Assembly (NCBI GenBank): GCA_021159005.1
Contig: JAGGSN010000009.1
Span: 1 to 48,510, forward strand
DNA: 48,510 nucleotides
Source: Candidatus Zixiibacteriota bacterium
GTDB lineage: Bacteria; Zixibacteria; MSB-5A5; UBA10806; 4484-95
Reading direction: 5' to 3'
Part shown: one piece after another, positions 35,624 through 42,902 of the stretch
How positions within the stretch are numbered: position 1 is the first letter of the stretch
How the letters are laid out: each line of letters opens with the position of its first letter
The notes under the pieces: model-generated
Databases searched by the model: none
What the model saw: the letters and a program-made list of their open reading frames with translations, nothing else
What the model was told of the DNA's origin: nothing
Translations under genes and position numbers: made by a program

Positions 35624-37183
35624 TCAATATAAACTACCTAAAGCCTCAATATAGCTTCCGCCGGGTTCAGCCAAAGGGAAAAAATGGGGCGGCGGGTAAT
35701 GCTGAAAACGAGGATCATATCTATATCTCTTAGATACAAAGCCTCGTTCATACGACCCGACACTTGTATGAATTAAACCGCGTTCGCGCATGATTACGCA
35801 GCCATATATTTCTAACTGATCTTTTTCGTTATCTTGGGTATAGCAATTAATCCCGTCAACTGAAATGGTGCCATACAAGCCATCCACAGGATGTCTTATT
35901 CCATCAGGGCAGAGGTTAGCGGCAATCGAATCATAACATTCCTGATAACCGATAGCAGCGAGACCCCCCATAACAATAATAATATCATTACAATTGCGCC
36001 AGATTAGTATATGCTTTTCTGATATTAACCCCAGCACGTTGCGTGAGCTCGGGCTAACTTTCCAGCCTTCAAAATCCTTATAAGCATCCTCATACTTGAT
36101 ATCTTGAGGAATAATAATATCTCCGGAAGCGCCGATAGTAAGCTGTCCGATAAAACCTTCAAGTATTAATGAATCCATTCCTACTCCAGCATTATAATGC
36201 AGGCTGTCTTTCGCCGCAGTTATCCAACATTCCCCATTAATAAATATAGCACCTAAAGCAGGATAAGGTATTGGTTCTATATATCTAATATCACCTTGCT
36301 CAAATGTAAAATGCGTTCTGTTGCGGCTTTGAGCGAAAGAAGAATCATTCGCCCTGCTTCTATATAAAAATCCAGTGGGCTGCAGAGTTAGTTCTGATAC
36401 TGAGTCCGGATGTCCCAACCATAAGCCATATTTTCTAACTGAATCAGCCTGCACGGGTAATTCAATCATAGGCGCTGCAAGTTTATATGGCGGTTCGCCC
36501 ATAAAATGAACGGTATTATCATACGTTACACTTGGCGGTTCAAATCTGGTTGAACATGAAGAAACAGTTTTATAGAATACAGGCCAATATCCCGCTCCGG
36601 ATTCAAATTTAATCTTATCATTTGAATGAACTTTGCCGTCTAATGTATCCGGTCCCCAGAACATTAATAAGCTGTCTGACGGAGGAGGAGGAGGAAATTC
36701 TACTCCATTTTGTCTATAGCTTTGGTTTTCACGCTCAGTTAAATAAAGATAATTAGCAAGCGTTGAATAGGAATCCCCGATTTTTATAAGAGTTACAAAA
36801 TCCTCGCCTACAACCGGGTTGCTGGCGTAGCCATAGCCGTAAATTTCATGGGTTGAGGTATAGCCATAATAAATGCTATCTGCTTCAAGCGGATCAACCA
36901 CATATCTATATTTAAGATTAGGGTCATCAGCATATATTAAAAAATCCGATTCATATTGACCGCCTTGCGGATGATTATATTTGCCTTCAATACCGGCATG
37001 AAACGCAGTATTAAAGCTTCTGCTCTCTTCTATTTCCCAAGTAACTCTCAATCCATAATGTTCAACGAATCTTAAATATGCTGTACCGAGAAGTATGGTA
37101 GCTATTGAAAATACAACCGCCATAACCAATACCGAACCATTATTGCTGGCAAACAAACGGTTTAATAATTTTGGCTTTTTCAT
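35624..37183 (-). CDS. PilX-like minor pilin / DUF4900-type protein
   Basis: A 519-residue protein with a single N-terminal hydrophobic helix (about residues 16-37, GSVLVMAVVFSIATILLGTA) like that of PilX proteins, then a long extracellular beta-rich region. The Phe/Glu prepilin cleavage signature is not clear. Central segments (KVHSNDKIKFESG; AIFINGECWI; GLISEKHILIW) match the beta-solenoid pattern I associate with DUF4900-type proteins found beside pilus genes. It is unusually large for a minor pilin and may form the pilus tip or an adhesin. It lies with two other minor-pilin-like genes. Confidence 0.7.
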   Translation of the reverse strand: MKKPKLLNRLFASNNGSVLVMAVVFSIATILLGTAYLRFVEHYGLRVTWEIEESRSFNTAFHAGIEGKYNHPQGGQYESDFLIYADDPNLKYRYVVDPLEADSIYYGYTSTHEIYGYGYASNPVVGEDFVTLIKIGDSYSTLANYLYLTERENQSYRQNGVEFPPPPPSDSLLMFWGPDTLDGKVHSNDKIKFESGAGYWPVFYKTVSSCSTRFEPPSVTYDNTVHFMGEPPYKLAAPMIELPVQADSVRKYGLWLGHPDSVSELTLQPTGFLYRSRANDSSFAQSRNRTHFTFEQGDIRYIEPIPYPALGAIFINGECWITAAKDSLHYNAGVGMDSLILEGFIGQLTIGASGDIIIPQDIKYEDAYKDFEGWKVSPSSRNVLGLISEKHILIWRNCNDIIIVMGGLAAIGYQECYDSIAANLCPDGIRHPVDGLYGTISVDGINCYTQDNEKDQLEIYGCVIMRERGLIHTSVGSYERGFVSKRYRYDPRFQHYPPPHFFPLAEPGGSYIEALGSLY

Positions 37184-37210
37184 TATTCCTCCCGGGTTAA
37201 AAGTTCTTTA

Positions 37211-37786
37211 TTAGTCGTCTTCATTAAACCTGAATCTGAATTCGGTAATTTCAGCGGTTACGGTATCGCTGTAATCATCCACTAAAACTACCTGGACTTT
37301 TATACCATACGGATATTCTTTTAATTGATTTGTATAGTTATCAAATTCTGTAAATATAACATCGCTTACCTCATACGCCGCCTTATGTGTCGTAAATCTG
37401 TTGTAAGTTCTTCTAGCTTTCACCGGTAATAGCTGAATATTAAATTTATTAAATCCAACCCTTCTATCATCTGCCATCAATGCTTTTTTATTTCTATCAT
37501 AGTAGAAGATAACCTTGCCGATGCCATTATCGTCTGTGTATCTCATAGTTAATTTATTAGTTCTATCAATACTTGGATTTTCGCCCATTCTAATAAATTT
37601 GGATACCTTATAATCTAACACATAAGCCGCTTCTTCATACATGAGATATTTTAGGGATATGCTTTTAAACTGTTCTAGTCCAAAGGCATAAACAGACGCA
37701 AGGCCATATATAGTAATTGAGCCGATTAAAATCGTCGCCATAACTTCAACGAGAGTAAAACCTTTGTTTTTTTTAAGCCTGTTCAT
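37211..37786 (-). CDS. Minor prepilin, PilW-like
   Basis: A 191-residue type IV prepilin. The class III signal is intact: a short basic leader, then G before FTLVEVMATILIGSITIYG with Glu at position 5 of the mature protein. The rest is a variable globular domain. The gene order (pilV-like, pilW-like, pilX-like) supports a priming-complex minor pilin. Confidence 0.82.
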   Translation of the reverse strand: MNRLKKNKGFTLVEVMATILIGSITIYGLASVYAFGLEQFKSISLKYLMYEEAAYVLDYKVSKFIRMGENPSIDRTNKLTMRYTDDNGIGKVIFYYDRNKKALMADDRRVGFNKFNIQLLPVKARRTYNRFTTHKAAYEVSDVIFTEFDNYTNQLKEYPYGIKVQVVLVDDYSDTVTAEITEFRFRFNEDD

Positions 37787-37820
37787 CTAAATATCCTCAC
37801 AAAATTTCATCATTCTTGCG

Positions 37821-38237
37821 CTAATAGTTAGGTATGGTTTTGGGCAAAAATATCTTATAATCCCGGCCTGTTCTTTCCTGCCAGCTAATAGTCAGTTTGA
37901 TTAAATAGCCATAATCCTTCAATTCAACCCCCATTTTATAAGTTCCCGTTAAGCCGGATATTTCATCATCGTCATCCGGGTTAGGAGGTTCCAATTCGAC
38001 TTCGCCGATGAATTCGCCTATGTCAATTGCTTTATTTGTAGCGGCTTCAATTTCTTTGTCGGCGATAAGTTCTCTTGCAAGCACAAAAGCCTTACGGCGG
38101 TGTTCATGTTCTTCAAGCAATACATGACCCTGTACATACATGTAGTATAGAGCGACCGCAGAAATGGATATAATAACTATACCTACCATCATTTCTATTA
38201 ATGTAAATCCACGATTATGTTTGGGCCGCCCTAACAT
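37821..38237 (-). CDS. Minor prepilin, PilV-like
   Basis: A 138-residue prepilin with a short leader LGRPKHNRG and cleavage before FTLIEMMVGIVIISISAVA, Glu5 present. A small C-terminal domain follows, ending FLPKTIPNY. It lies 5 bases after pilT and 34 before the PilW-like gene. The assignment to PilV is by position only. Confidence 0.82.
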   Translation of the reverse strand: MLGRPKHNRGFTLIEMMVGIVIISISAVALYYMYVQGHVLLEEHEHRRKAFVLARELIADKEIEAATNKAIDIGEFIGEVELEPPNPDDDDEISGLTGTYKMGVELKDYGYLIKLTISWQERTGRDYKIFLPKTIPNY

Positions 38238-38242
38238 AATAA

Positions 38243-39376
38243 TTACTCTACAAACAGCCTTGGGTTATCCGCATGCTTGGCAGCCTCCGAGCGATCTATT
38301 TTGCCCTCGGAAACCAGCATGAGCAAATGCTGATCCTTAGACTGCATACCGATTTTGCCGCCAGCCTGAATGGATGAAGGAATTTGAAAGATTTTATCCT
38401 CACGTATCAAATTTCTGACTGCGGTATTGGCAATCATGATTTCGCAGGCGACTACTCGCCCGCCATTTTTACGGGGCATAAGTGTCTGGGAAACAACCGC
38501 CTCGATAGATTCCGCCAGCATCGACCGCACCTGTGATTTTTGTTCGGCGGGAAAAACATCGATAATACGATCGATAGTTTTTGCTGCCGATGATGTATGA
38601 AGTGTTGTTAGTACGAGGTGGCCGGTTTCGGCGGCGGTTAATGCCAGGCTGACAGTTTCCAAGTCGCGCATTTCGCCTACGAGAATAACATCAGGGTCCT
38701 CGCGCAAAGCCGCTCTTAATGAACCGACAAAGGTTTTGGTTGTCGAGCCAAGCTCGCGCTGATTTATCAAGCTATGCAGCGAGGTATGAAAATACTCGAC
38801 CGGATCTTCAATAGTAATGATATGGCATTCTTTATTTTGGTTAATCCAGTCAACCATAGTGGCTAAGGATGTTGTTTTACCCGAGCCGGTGGGACCGGTT
38901 AAAATAACGAGGCCCTTTTCAATCAGGGCAAAACGCTTTAAAACATCCGGCAAGCCTAATTCCTCGAAAGGGCGAATTTCGGCAGGGATTACCCTGTATG
39001 ATCCGGCAATACCGTTTATCTGCTTAAACACATTGCATCTGAATCTGGTGGAGTCTTTGGTTTCTTTTGAAAAATCCACCTCAAAATCCTCATCAAATCT
39101 TTTCTTTAATTCGGAGTTTAACGAATCTAAAATTAAGCGGCGTATATCCTCATTGCCTAAGCCCTCCAATTCTAATTTCAGCATTTTACCATCTACACGA
39201 ATCATTGGCGTTGATCCTTCAGACAAATGAAGGTCGGAGGCGCCCTGCTGGGTGGTAAAAATTAGCAGGTCGTCAATAGTAAGTTGTTTCACGTCCGCAT
39301 CAACCGTACTACTTATTGAATCAAAATTATCCACTTTAGATATCTCGTTTAAAGGTTTAATATTATTCGAAACCAT
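38243..39376 (-). CDS. pilT: Type IV pilus retraction ATPase PilT
   Basis: A hexameric retraction motor of about 377 residues. The N-terminal PAS-like domain contains the PilT hallmark GASDLHLSEGSTPMIRVDG. The catalytic domain has Walker A GPTGSGKTTSLATMVDW, the Asp box IEDPVEYFH, Walker B region PDVILVGEMRDLETV and His box TTLHTSSA. The AIRNLIRE-like sequence AVRNLIRED near the C-terminus is diagnostic of PilT. ATG at 39376 lies inside the last codons of the pilin gene (14-base overlap); a TTG at 39406 is an alternative. Confidence 0.95.
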   Translation of the reverse strand: MVSNNIKPLNEISKVDNFDSISSTVDADVKQLTIDDLLIFTTQQGASDLHLSEGSTPMIRVDGKMLKLELEGLGNEDIRRLILDSLNSELKKRFDEDFEVDFSKETKDSTRFRCNVFKQINGIAGSYRVIPAEIRPFEELGLPDVLKRFALIEKGLVILTGPTGSGKTTSLATMVDWINQNKECHIITIEDPVEYFHTSLHSLINQRELGSTTKTFVGSLRAALREDPDVILVGEMRDLETVSLALTAAETGHLVLTTLHTSSAAKTIDRIIDVFPAEQKSQVRSMLAESIEAVVSQTLMPRKNGGRVVACEIMIANTAVRNLIREDKIFQIPSSIQAGGKIGMQSKDQHLLMLVSEGKIDRSEAAKHADNPRLFVE

Positions 39377-39761
39377 AGCCTTTCCATTGACCGGTTTCAG
39401 AGACAAAAGTAACCTGTTTGCCAGCGCCGCCAGGCATCATGCCTGTTGATGTTGCGGTAATCGAATTGATTCCGCGGCCGCCTACCGTGATTGTGAAATC
39501 CCAGCGACGGGTAACGACCTGGTCGAATTCTAATTTTCTAAGCTGCTCAATCCTGTTTGGCCAACTGTGATTTTCAGCATAATAGACTTTCGATGCCGAC
39601 CAGATAGCGCTGATAGCCTCCTGAGCCTCAGCCGAACGCGCTCCCTCTACATAAGCGGTGTAAATTGGCACCGCTATCGCGAACAAAATTGCAAGCATCA
39701 CAACAACGATAAGAATTTCAACAAGCGTGAATCCCTTAGTGTTCTTAAAAACTCTCGACAT
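39363..39761 (-). CDS. Type IV major pilin-like protein
   Basis: A prepilin of about 132 residues, with leader MSRVFKNTKG and cleavage before FTLVEILIVVVMLAILFAI (Glu5 present). The long N-terminal helix continues through VPIYTAYVEGARSAEAQEAI, and a short C-terminal domain ends WKGYGFE. No disulfide-forming Cys pair is seen. The start at 39761 is chosen because the ATG at 39776 is part of the ribosome site (GGAGG). It is the first gene of the pilus operon, behind a long leader, which suits a highly expressed subunit. A GspG-like pseudopilin is the alternative, but the pilT/pilB/pilM context favours a pilin. Confidence 0.87.
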   Translation of the reverse strand: MSRVFKNTKGFTLVEILIVVVMLAILFAIAVPIYTAYVEGARSAEAQEAISAIWSASKVYYAENHSWPNRIEQLRKLEFDQVVTRRWDFTITVGGRGINSITATSTGMMPGGAGKQVTFVSETGQWKGYGFE

Positions 39762-39847
39762 AAACAAAACCTCCAAATAACATTATAATTTTTATTTTAC
39801 TTTCATTTTACACACAAAATCGCTAAACATTTCTATGCTTTTCAAGC

Positions 39848-39880
39848 TTATTTATTGACATTATTTATTGACATTATTTA
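39848..39880. repeat. 13-bp tandem repeat, about 2.5 copies
   Basis: The unit TTATTTATTGACA occurs at 39848-39860 and 39861-39873, with a 7-base partial third copy to 39880. On the minus strand it lies directly at and after the predicted start of the pilin transcript, so it could be an operator or a structured leader. Confidence 0.6.
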
Positions 39881-39907
39881 ATATACCCAAACCATTAATG
39901 ATGTCAA
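39880..39907 (-). promoter_or_regulatory. Candidate sigma70 promoter of the pilin operon
   Basis: On the minus strand a perfect TTGACA (39902-39907) is 16 bases from TATATT (39880-39885). Transcription from here would give a leader of about 110 bases before the pilin start. No sigma54-type GG-N10-GC element, usual for many pilA genes, was found. Confidence 0.5.
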
Positions 39908-40222
39908 CACAAATAAGCCTGACGATTCAACGTAAGCCATTGAAAACATTAAGACTAAAAGAATCTTTTATTGACAAAAAACAATCATACAACTGATAGT
40001 ATATCAAATTCTATGCCATCATATACATATTTGTAATTATTTTTTAACATGTGATAACTTAATAAGATATAAAATATCACAAAATAGGAATAATAGATAA
40101 TAAAACCATAAAGTTACTAATTATATCAAAAGCAATATGTTCTTATTGAAATGTAGGGGTAATACTAAAAACAAGTTAGCTGTTATGTTAGGAAAAGCAA
40201 CGGCGTTACAATATTTATCAGT

Positions 40223-41542
40223 TTATTTGCTGCTTTTTTCTAACTTATCATATAGTTTTGCGATTTTTTCAGTTAATCCCTTTAGATGGTGTTCTACGTT
40301 TTCCAGTTTTTCTTCTAAATAATCAATACTATCACCAGCCTGAAAATTATTCTGATTTTTTAGCTCTTCTAAGTATTCTTTAAATTCAACGAGGCCTTCC
40401 TCGAAATTTTCAGTCATATCGAGCCAGATATCGTCATTCTTATTGAACATCTTATGATTATCATAATATTGTTTATAGCTGCCGACCATAGCCTCGCCTA
40501 AGGTTGCTATAATGGTCATGCTGGAACCATCACGAATGATTTCAAGTTTAATTACATCTCCCGGCATATATGATCTTATTAACTCGTAAAGATGGTTGGT
40601 ACCCTCAATTAGCGTATTCTCTACTTTGACAATAATATCGTTTTTCAAAAGGCCGGCTCTATTCGCCGGTGAGTCGCTGATTATTTCCGTTACCAGCACA
40701 CCACCATCCAAATCATTTTTTTGCATAATTTTTTTAGGCAGTTCTGTTTGCGTTATACCAAGAAAACCATGTTTAACCTTGCCGAATTTTTTCAGTTGGT
40801 CAACAATTCGGTTTAGTTTATCGATACCAAGGGCTAAACTGGCGCTGTTTGACTGCATATTGATGCCCTGATTCATATAAGCAAACGATTCGGCGGGGTA
40901 AGAATCTTTGATGTTCATCTTCAAGTGATTTTCATAAGGTGGTGTTAATAAGACGGATTCGGCGGTTTGCGCAACCAACATGCCGATTAGCTCCCCTTTG
41001 GCATTAAACACGGCACCGCCGGTATTGCCGGGTCCGGACTGCGCCGATAACTGCATCAAGCCATCATCGGTGATACCAGAAAACATGCCGAAATTTACGG
41101 CTGTGGGCATATCATACGAATTGCCTATGACTGTAACCCAGGCGCCATCCTGAAGTTTGCCGGGGTCGCCGAATTTTGGCGTTTGACGTTCGACCGATTC
41201 GATTTTCAGCAAAGCCGCCCCCGATTCGGGGTCGATACCTACAATTTCCGCTGGGTAGATGTCGCCATCTTTAAATCTAACGATGATTTTATCATTGGAA
41301 TCGGCAACCGAGGATGTTGTTAGAATATAGCCATCCCGGTCAATAAGGATGCCAGACCCTACAAATATCTCATTATAATGATAATCCTCCGCCTCGACAG
41401 TAACTATATATGATTCGGCTTTTTTAACGAGAGCGGTAATTTCCTTATTGATGCTCTCGAGTATGCCCGCCTCCGCTGTAATAGATGTTGTCAGTAATAA
41501 TGTCAGGGCAAAAAATAATAAAACATTAGCGATTCTTTTCAT
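40223..41542 (-). CDS. HtrA/DegP-like PDZ protein with all catalytic residues replaced (pseudoprotease)
   Basis: A 439-residue exported protein. It has a signal peptide (1-23), a trypsin-like fold (about 40-215), a PDZ domain (about 250-345, LGITQ...GGVLVTEIISDSPANRAGLLKNDII) and a coiled-coil tail (about 385-439). Compared with the DegP pattern, the His of LTNNHV is Ser78 in LTTSSV, the Asp of QSDIALL is Gly108 in ESGAALL, and the Ser of GNSGG is Thr174 in GNTGG. The fold-defining glycines remain, so it is probably a folded, non-proteolytic chaperone or peptide sensor. It lies 9 bases after the anti-sigma factor gene in an ECF sigma operon, a setting reminiscent of DegS/RseA but without proteolysis. 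Confidence 0.88.
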   Translation of the reverse strand: MKRIANVLLFFALTLLLTTSITAEAGILESINKEITALVKKAESYIVTVEAEDYHYNEIFVGSGILIDRDGYILTTSSVADSNDKIIVRFKDGDIYPAEIVGIDPESGAALLKIESVERQTPKFGDPGKLQDGAWVTVIGNSYDMPTAVNFGMFSGITDDGLMQLSAQSGPGNTGGAVFNAKGELIGMLVAQTAESVLLTPPYENHLKMNIKDSYPAESFAYMNQGINMQSNSASLALGIDKLNRIVDQLKKFGKVKHGFLGITQTELPKKIMQKNDLDGGVLVTEIISDSPANRAGLLKNDIIVKVENTLIEGTNHLYELIRSYMPGDVIKLEIIRDGSSMTIIATLGEAMVGSYKQYYDNHKMFNKNDDIWLDMTENFEEGLVEFKEYLEELKNQNNFQAGDSIDYLEEKLENVEHHLKGLTEKIAKLYDKLEKSSK

Positions 41543-41551
41543 TCAACCTCT

Positions 41552-42115
41552 CTAAAAAATTCTTTTATCTTTATTATCTCTCTTTATTCCGACAGGCTTA
41601 ACATAATGTTTGGGCGGGGTAATTGAATCCCGGCTAATGGAATCAGCTGTCGGGCTTTCGGTTAGAACCATATCGCGCTTTAGAGCCTCATCGGAAACAG
41701 GCACGCCCCTTTTTATTTTGGCGGAATCAGTTGTAGCGGCGGTTTCAATCTGTGAGTCGTTTCCGGCAATAGGAACCGGCAGTGTTGAGACTCCGGGGCT
41801 AATCAGATAGAAAGTGAAGCTGGCGGCGACAACAAAGGCGGCGCCGGAAAGAGACAGCCGATAGCGCCATTTGTGCCAGGCAAGGCCGATGTTATTTTGC
41901 TGGTTAATCGCGCACATCAATCGGCTCGTGAAATGTGGTCCGGGTGTAACCTGCTCAAGCTTGCCGGCAGTTTGAATGATTGCTTTAATGTCCGCCAGCT
42001 TTTGCCGGCATACGCTGCATGCCTTGAGATGCGCCTCGAACCCATCGGTTTCTTTGGGTGAGAGGCCGCCCTCAATATAGGCAGATAGCAGGCGGGAAGC
42101 CTTTCGACAGTTCAT
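41552..42115 (-). CDS. Zinc-binding (ZAS) transmembrane anti-sigma factor
   Basis: A 187-residue anti-sigma factor. The N-terminal zinc domain has C3, then H29-x3-C33-x2-C36 (HLKACSVC), the ZAS pattern that clamps ECF sigma factors. One transmembrane helix (about residues 88-106) divides the cytoplasmic domain from a periplasmic tail of about 75 residues rich in Ser, Thr and Pro. The gene overlaps the sigma factor gene end by 44 bases, the usual cognate arrangement. Release of the sigma factor would need proteolysis or a conformational signal from outside. Confidence 0.9.
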   Translation of the reverse strand: MNCRKASRLLSAYIEGGLSPKETDGFEAHLKACSVCRQKLADIKAIIQTAGKLEQVTPGPHFTSRLMCAINQQNNIGLAWHKWRYRLSLSGAAFVVAASFTFYLISPGVSTLPVPIAGNDSQIETAATTDSAKIKRGVPVSDEALKRDMVLTESPTADSISRDSITPPKHYVKPVGIKRDNKDKRIF

Positions 42116-42668
42116 AATTTAACTCCTTATAGGGTAATAGTTTCTCTCTAAGCATAGTGCGCGCTCTATTGATGCGCGACTTGACTGTGCCAACCGGCAC
42201 TCGCATAATCTCGGCGATTTCGCTGTATGGCAGACGGTCGATATCGCAAAGAACGAACGCTGTGCGGTATTCATCCGGTAAACCTTTAATCGCTTTATCT
42301 AAAAGCGGTTTCAGCTTTTGCGGCTCAAGGTTTTTCTCACCGGGGAGTTCAATATCGGATTCTTCTTTAAGGAATTCGAGACTGATAAATTTCCTGAGTT
42401 TGCGTTTGCGAAGTTCGGAACGGCACAGGTTTAGGGCAATGGTATAAACCCATGTCGATAATGCGTAATCGGGACTGTAGTTTTTTCGTTGGTTATAGAC
42501 TCGCAGGAATGTTTCCTGAAGGATATCCTCGGCCATTTCTTTTTCGGAAATGATGCGAAAGACGAAATTAAACAGGCGGTTTTTATAGCGATCCACAAAC
42601 ATCGCAAACGCCCGTTCGTTGTCATCGGCAACTTTGGCAAACAACTCTTTATCTGTTAGTTTTTCCAA
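42072..42668 (-). CDS. ECF RNA polymerase sigma factor, RpoE-like
   Basis: A 198-residue group 4 sigma factor. Region 2 (about 22-90) contains the LFNFVFRIISEKEMAEDILQ core and ETFLRVYNQR; region 4 (about 130-185) contains the helix-turn-helix RLPYSEIAEIMRVPVGTVKS followed by RINRAR. Start is TTG at 42668 with GAGAGG upstream. It is followed by its anti-sigma factor and the HtrA-like protein, indicating an envelope-stress regulon. The upstream promoter-like element has an ECF-like GGAACT -35, so autoregulation is plausible. Confidence 0.93.
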   Translation of the reverse strand: MEKLTDKELFAKVADDNERAFAMFVDRYKNRLFNFVFRIISEKEMAEDILQETFLRVYNQRKNYSPDYALSTWVYTIALNLCRSELRKRKLRKFISLEFLKEESDIELPGEKNLEPQKLKPLLDKAIKGLPDEYRTAFVLCDIDRLPYSEIAEIMRVPVGTVKSRINRARTMLREKLLPYKELNYELSKGFPPAICLY

Positions 42669-42694
42669 TATACACCTCTCTTAATCGTTATTTA

Positions 42695-42723
42695 ATTATA
42701 CAACAATTTATTCGGATAGTTCC
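42695..42723 (-). promoter_or_regulatory. Candidate promoter of the ECF sigma operon (GGAACT -35)
   Basis: On the minus strand GGAACT (42718-42723) is 17 bases from TATAAT (42695-42700). The -35 resembles the GGAAC of ECF sigma factors while the -10 is the housekeeping consensus. It could be read by both sigma factors, or be a plain sigma70 promoter. Confidence 0.45.
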
Positions 42724-42763
42724 AGAAAATCTGTAAGATATTGATTCGGGGCGGATTGCATAT

Positions 42764-42812
42764 TGGGAGCACACAGATGTATGCCGAGGATAGGGACATA
42801 CGCCGCCCATGT
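42764..42812. repeat. Degenerate copies of the GAGGACGT-type hairpin repeat
   Basis: GGGAGCACACAGATGTATGCC (start 42764) and GGGACATACGCCGCCCATGT (start 42793) both resemble parts of the repeat family seen at 20162 and 48413. They form a decayed tandem pair upstream of the promoter at 42821. Confidence 0.35.
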
Positions 42813-42820
42813 TTTCCGCC

Positions 42821-42849
42821 TTGACAGAATGTCGATTTTGGCATATATT
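42821..42849 (+). promoter_or_regulatory. Sigma70 promoter of the secreted beta-helix gene
   Basis: A perfect TTGACA (42821-42826) and TATATT (42844-42849) are separated by exactly 17 bases. Transcription would start near 42856, about 47 bases before the ATG at 42903; GAGGAG lies upstream of the ATG. Confidence 0.65.
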
Positions 42850-42902
42850 TTATTAATAATACGATACATCATTGACAACAACATCATGAGGAGTTTTGAA
42901 TT

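Larger units (their letters stand above)
39777..40222. other. Long AT-rich gap upstream of the pilin, with promoter and tandem repeat
   Basis: No coding region is supported in these 446 bases. The stretch holds the candidate pilin promoter (39880-39907) and a 13-bp tandem repeat (39848-39880). A TTGACA also occurs on the + strand at 39970-39975 without a clear -10 or downstream gene. The remainder is AT-rich and featureless to my eye. Confidence 0.5.

Noticed and set aside
39851-39872. Two plus-strand TTGACA boxes
   Set aside because: They come from the tandem repeat unit; no -10 at proper spacing and no plus-strand gene downstream.
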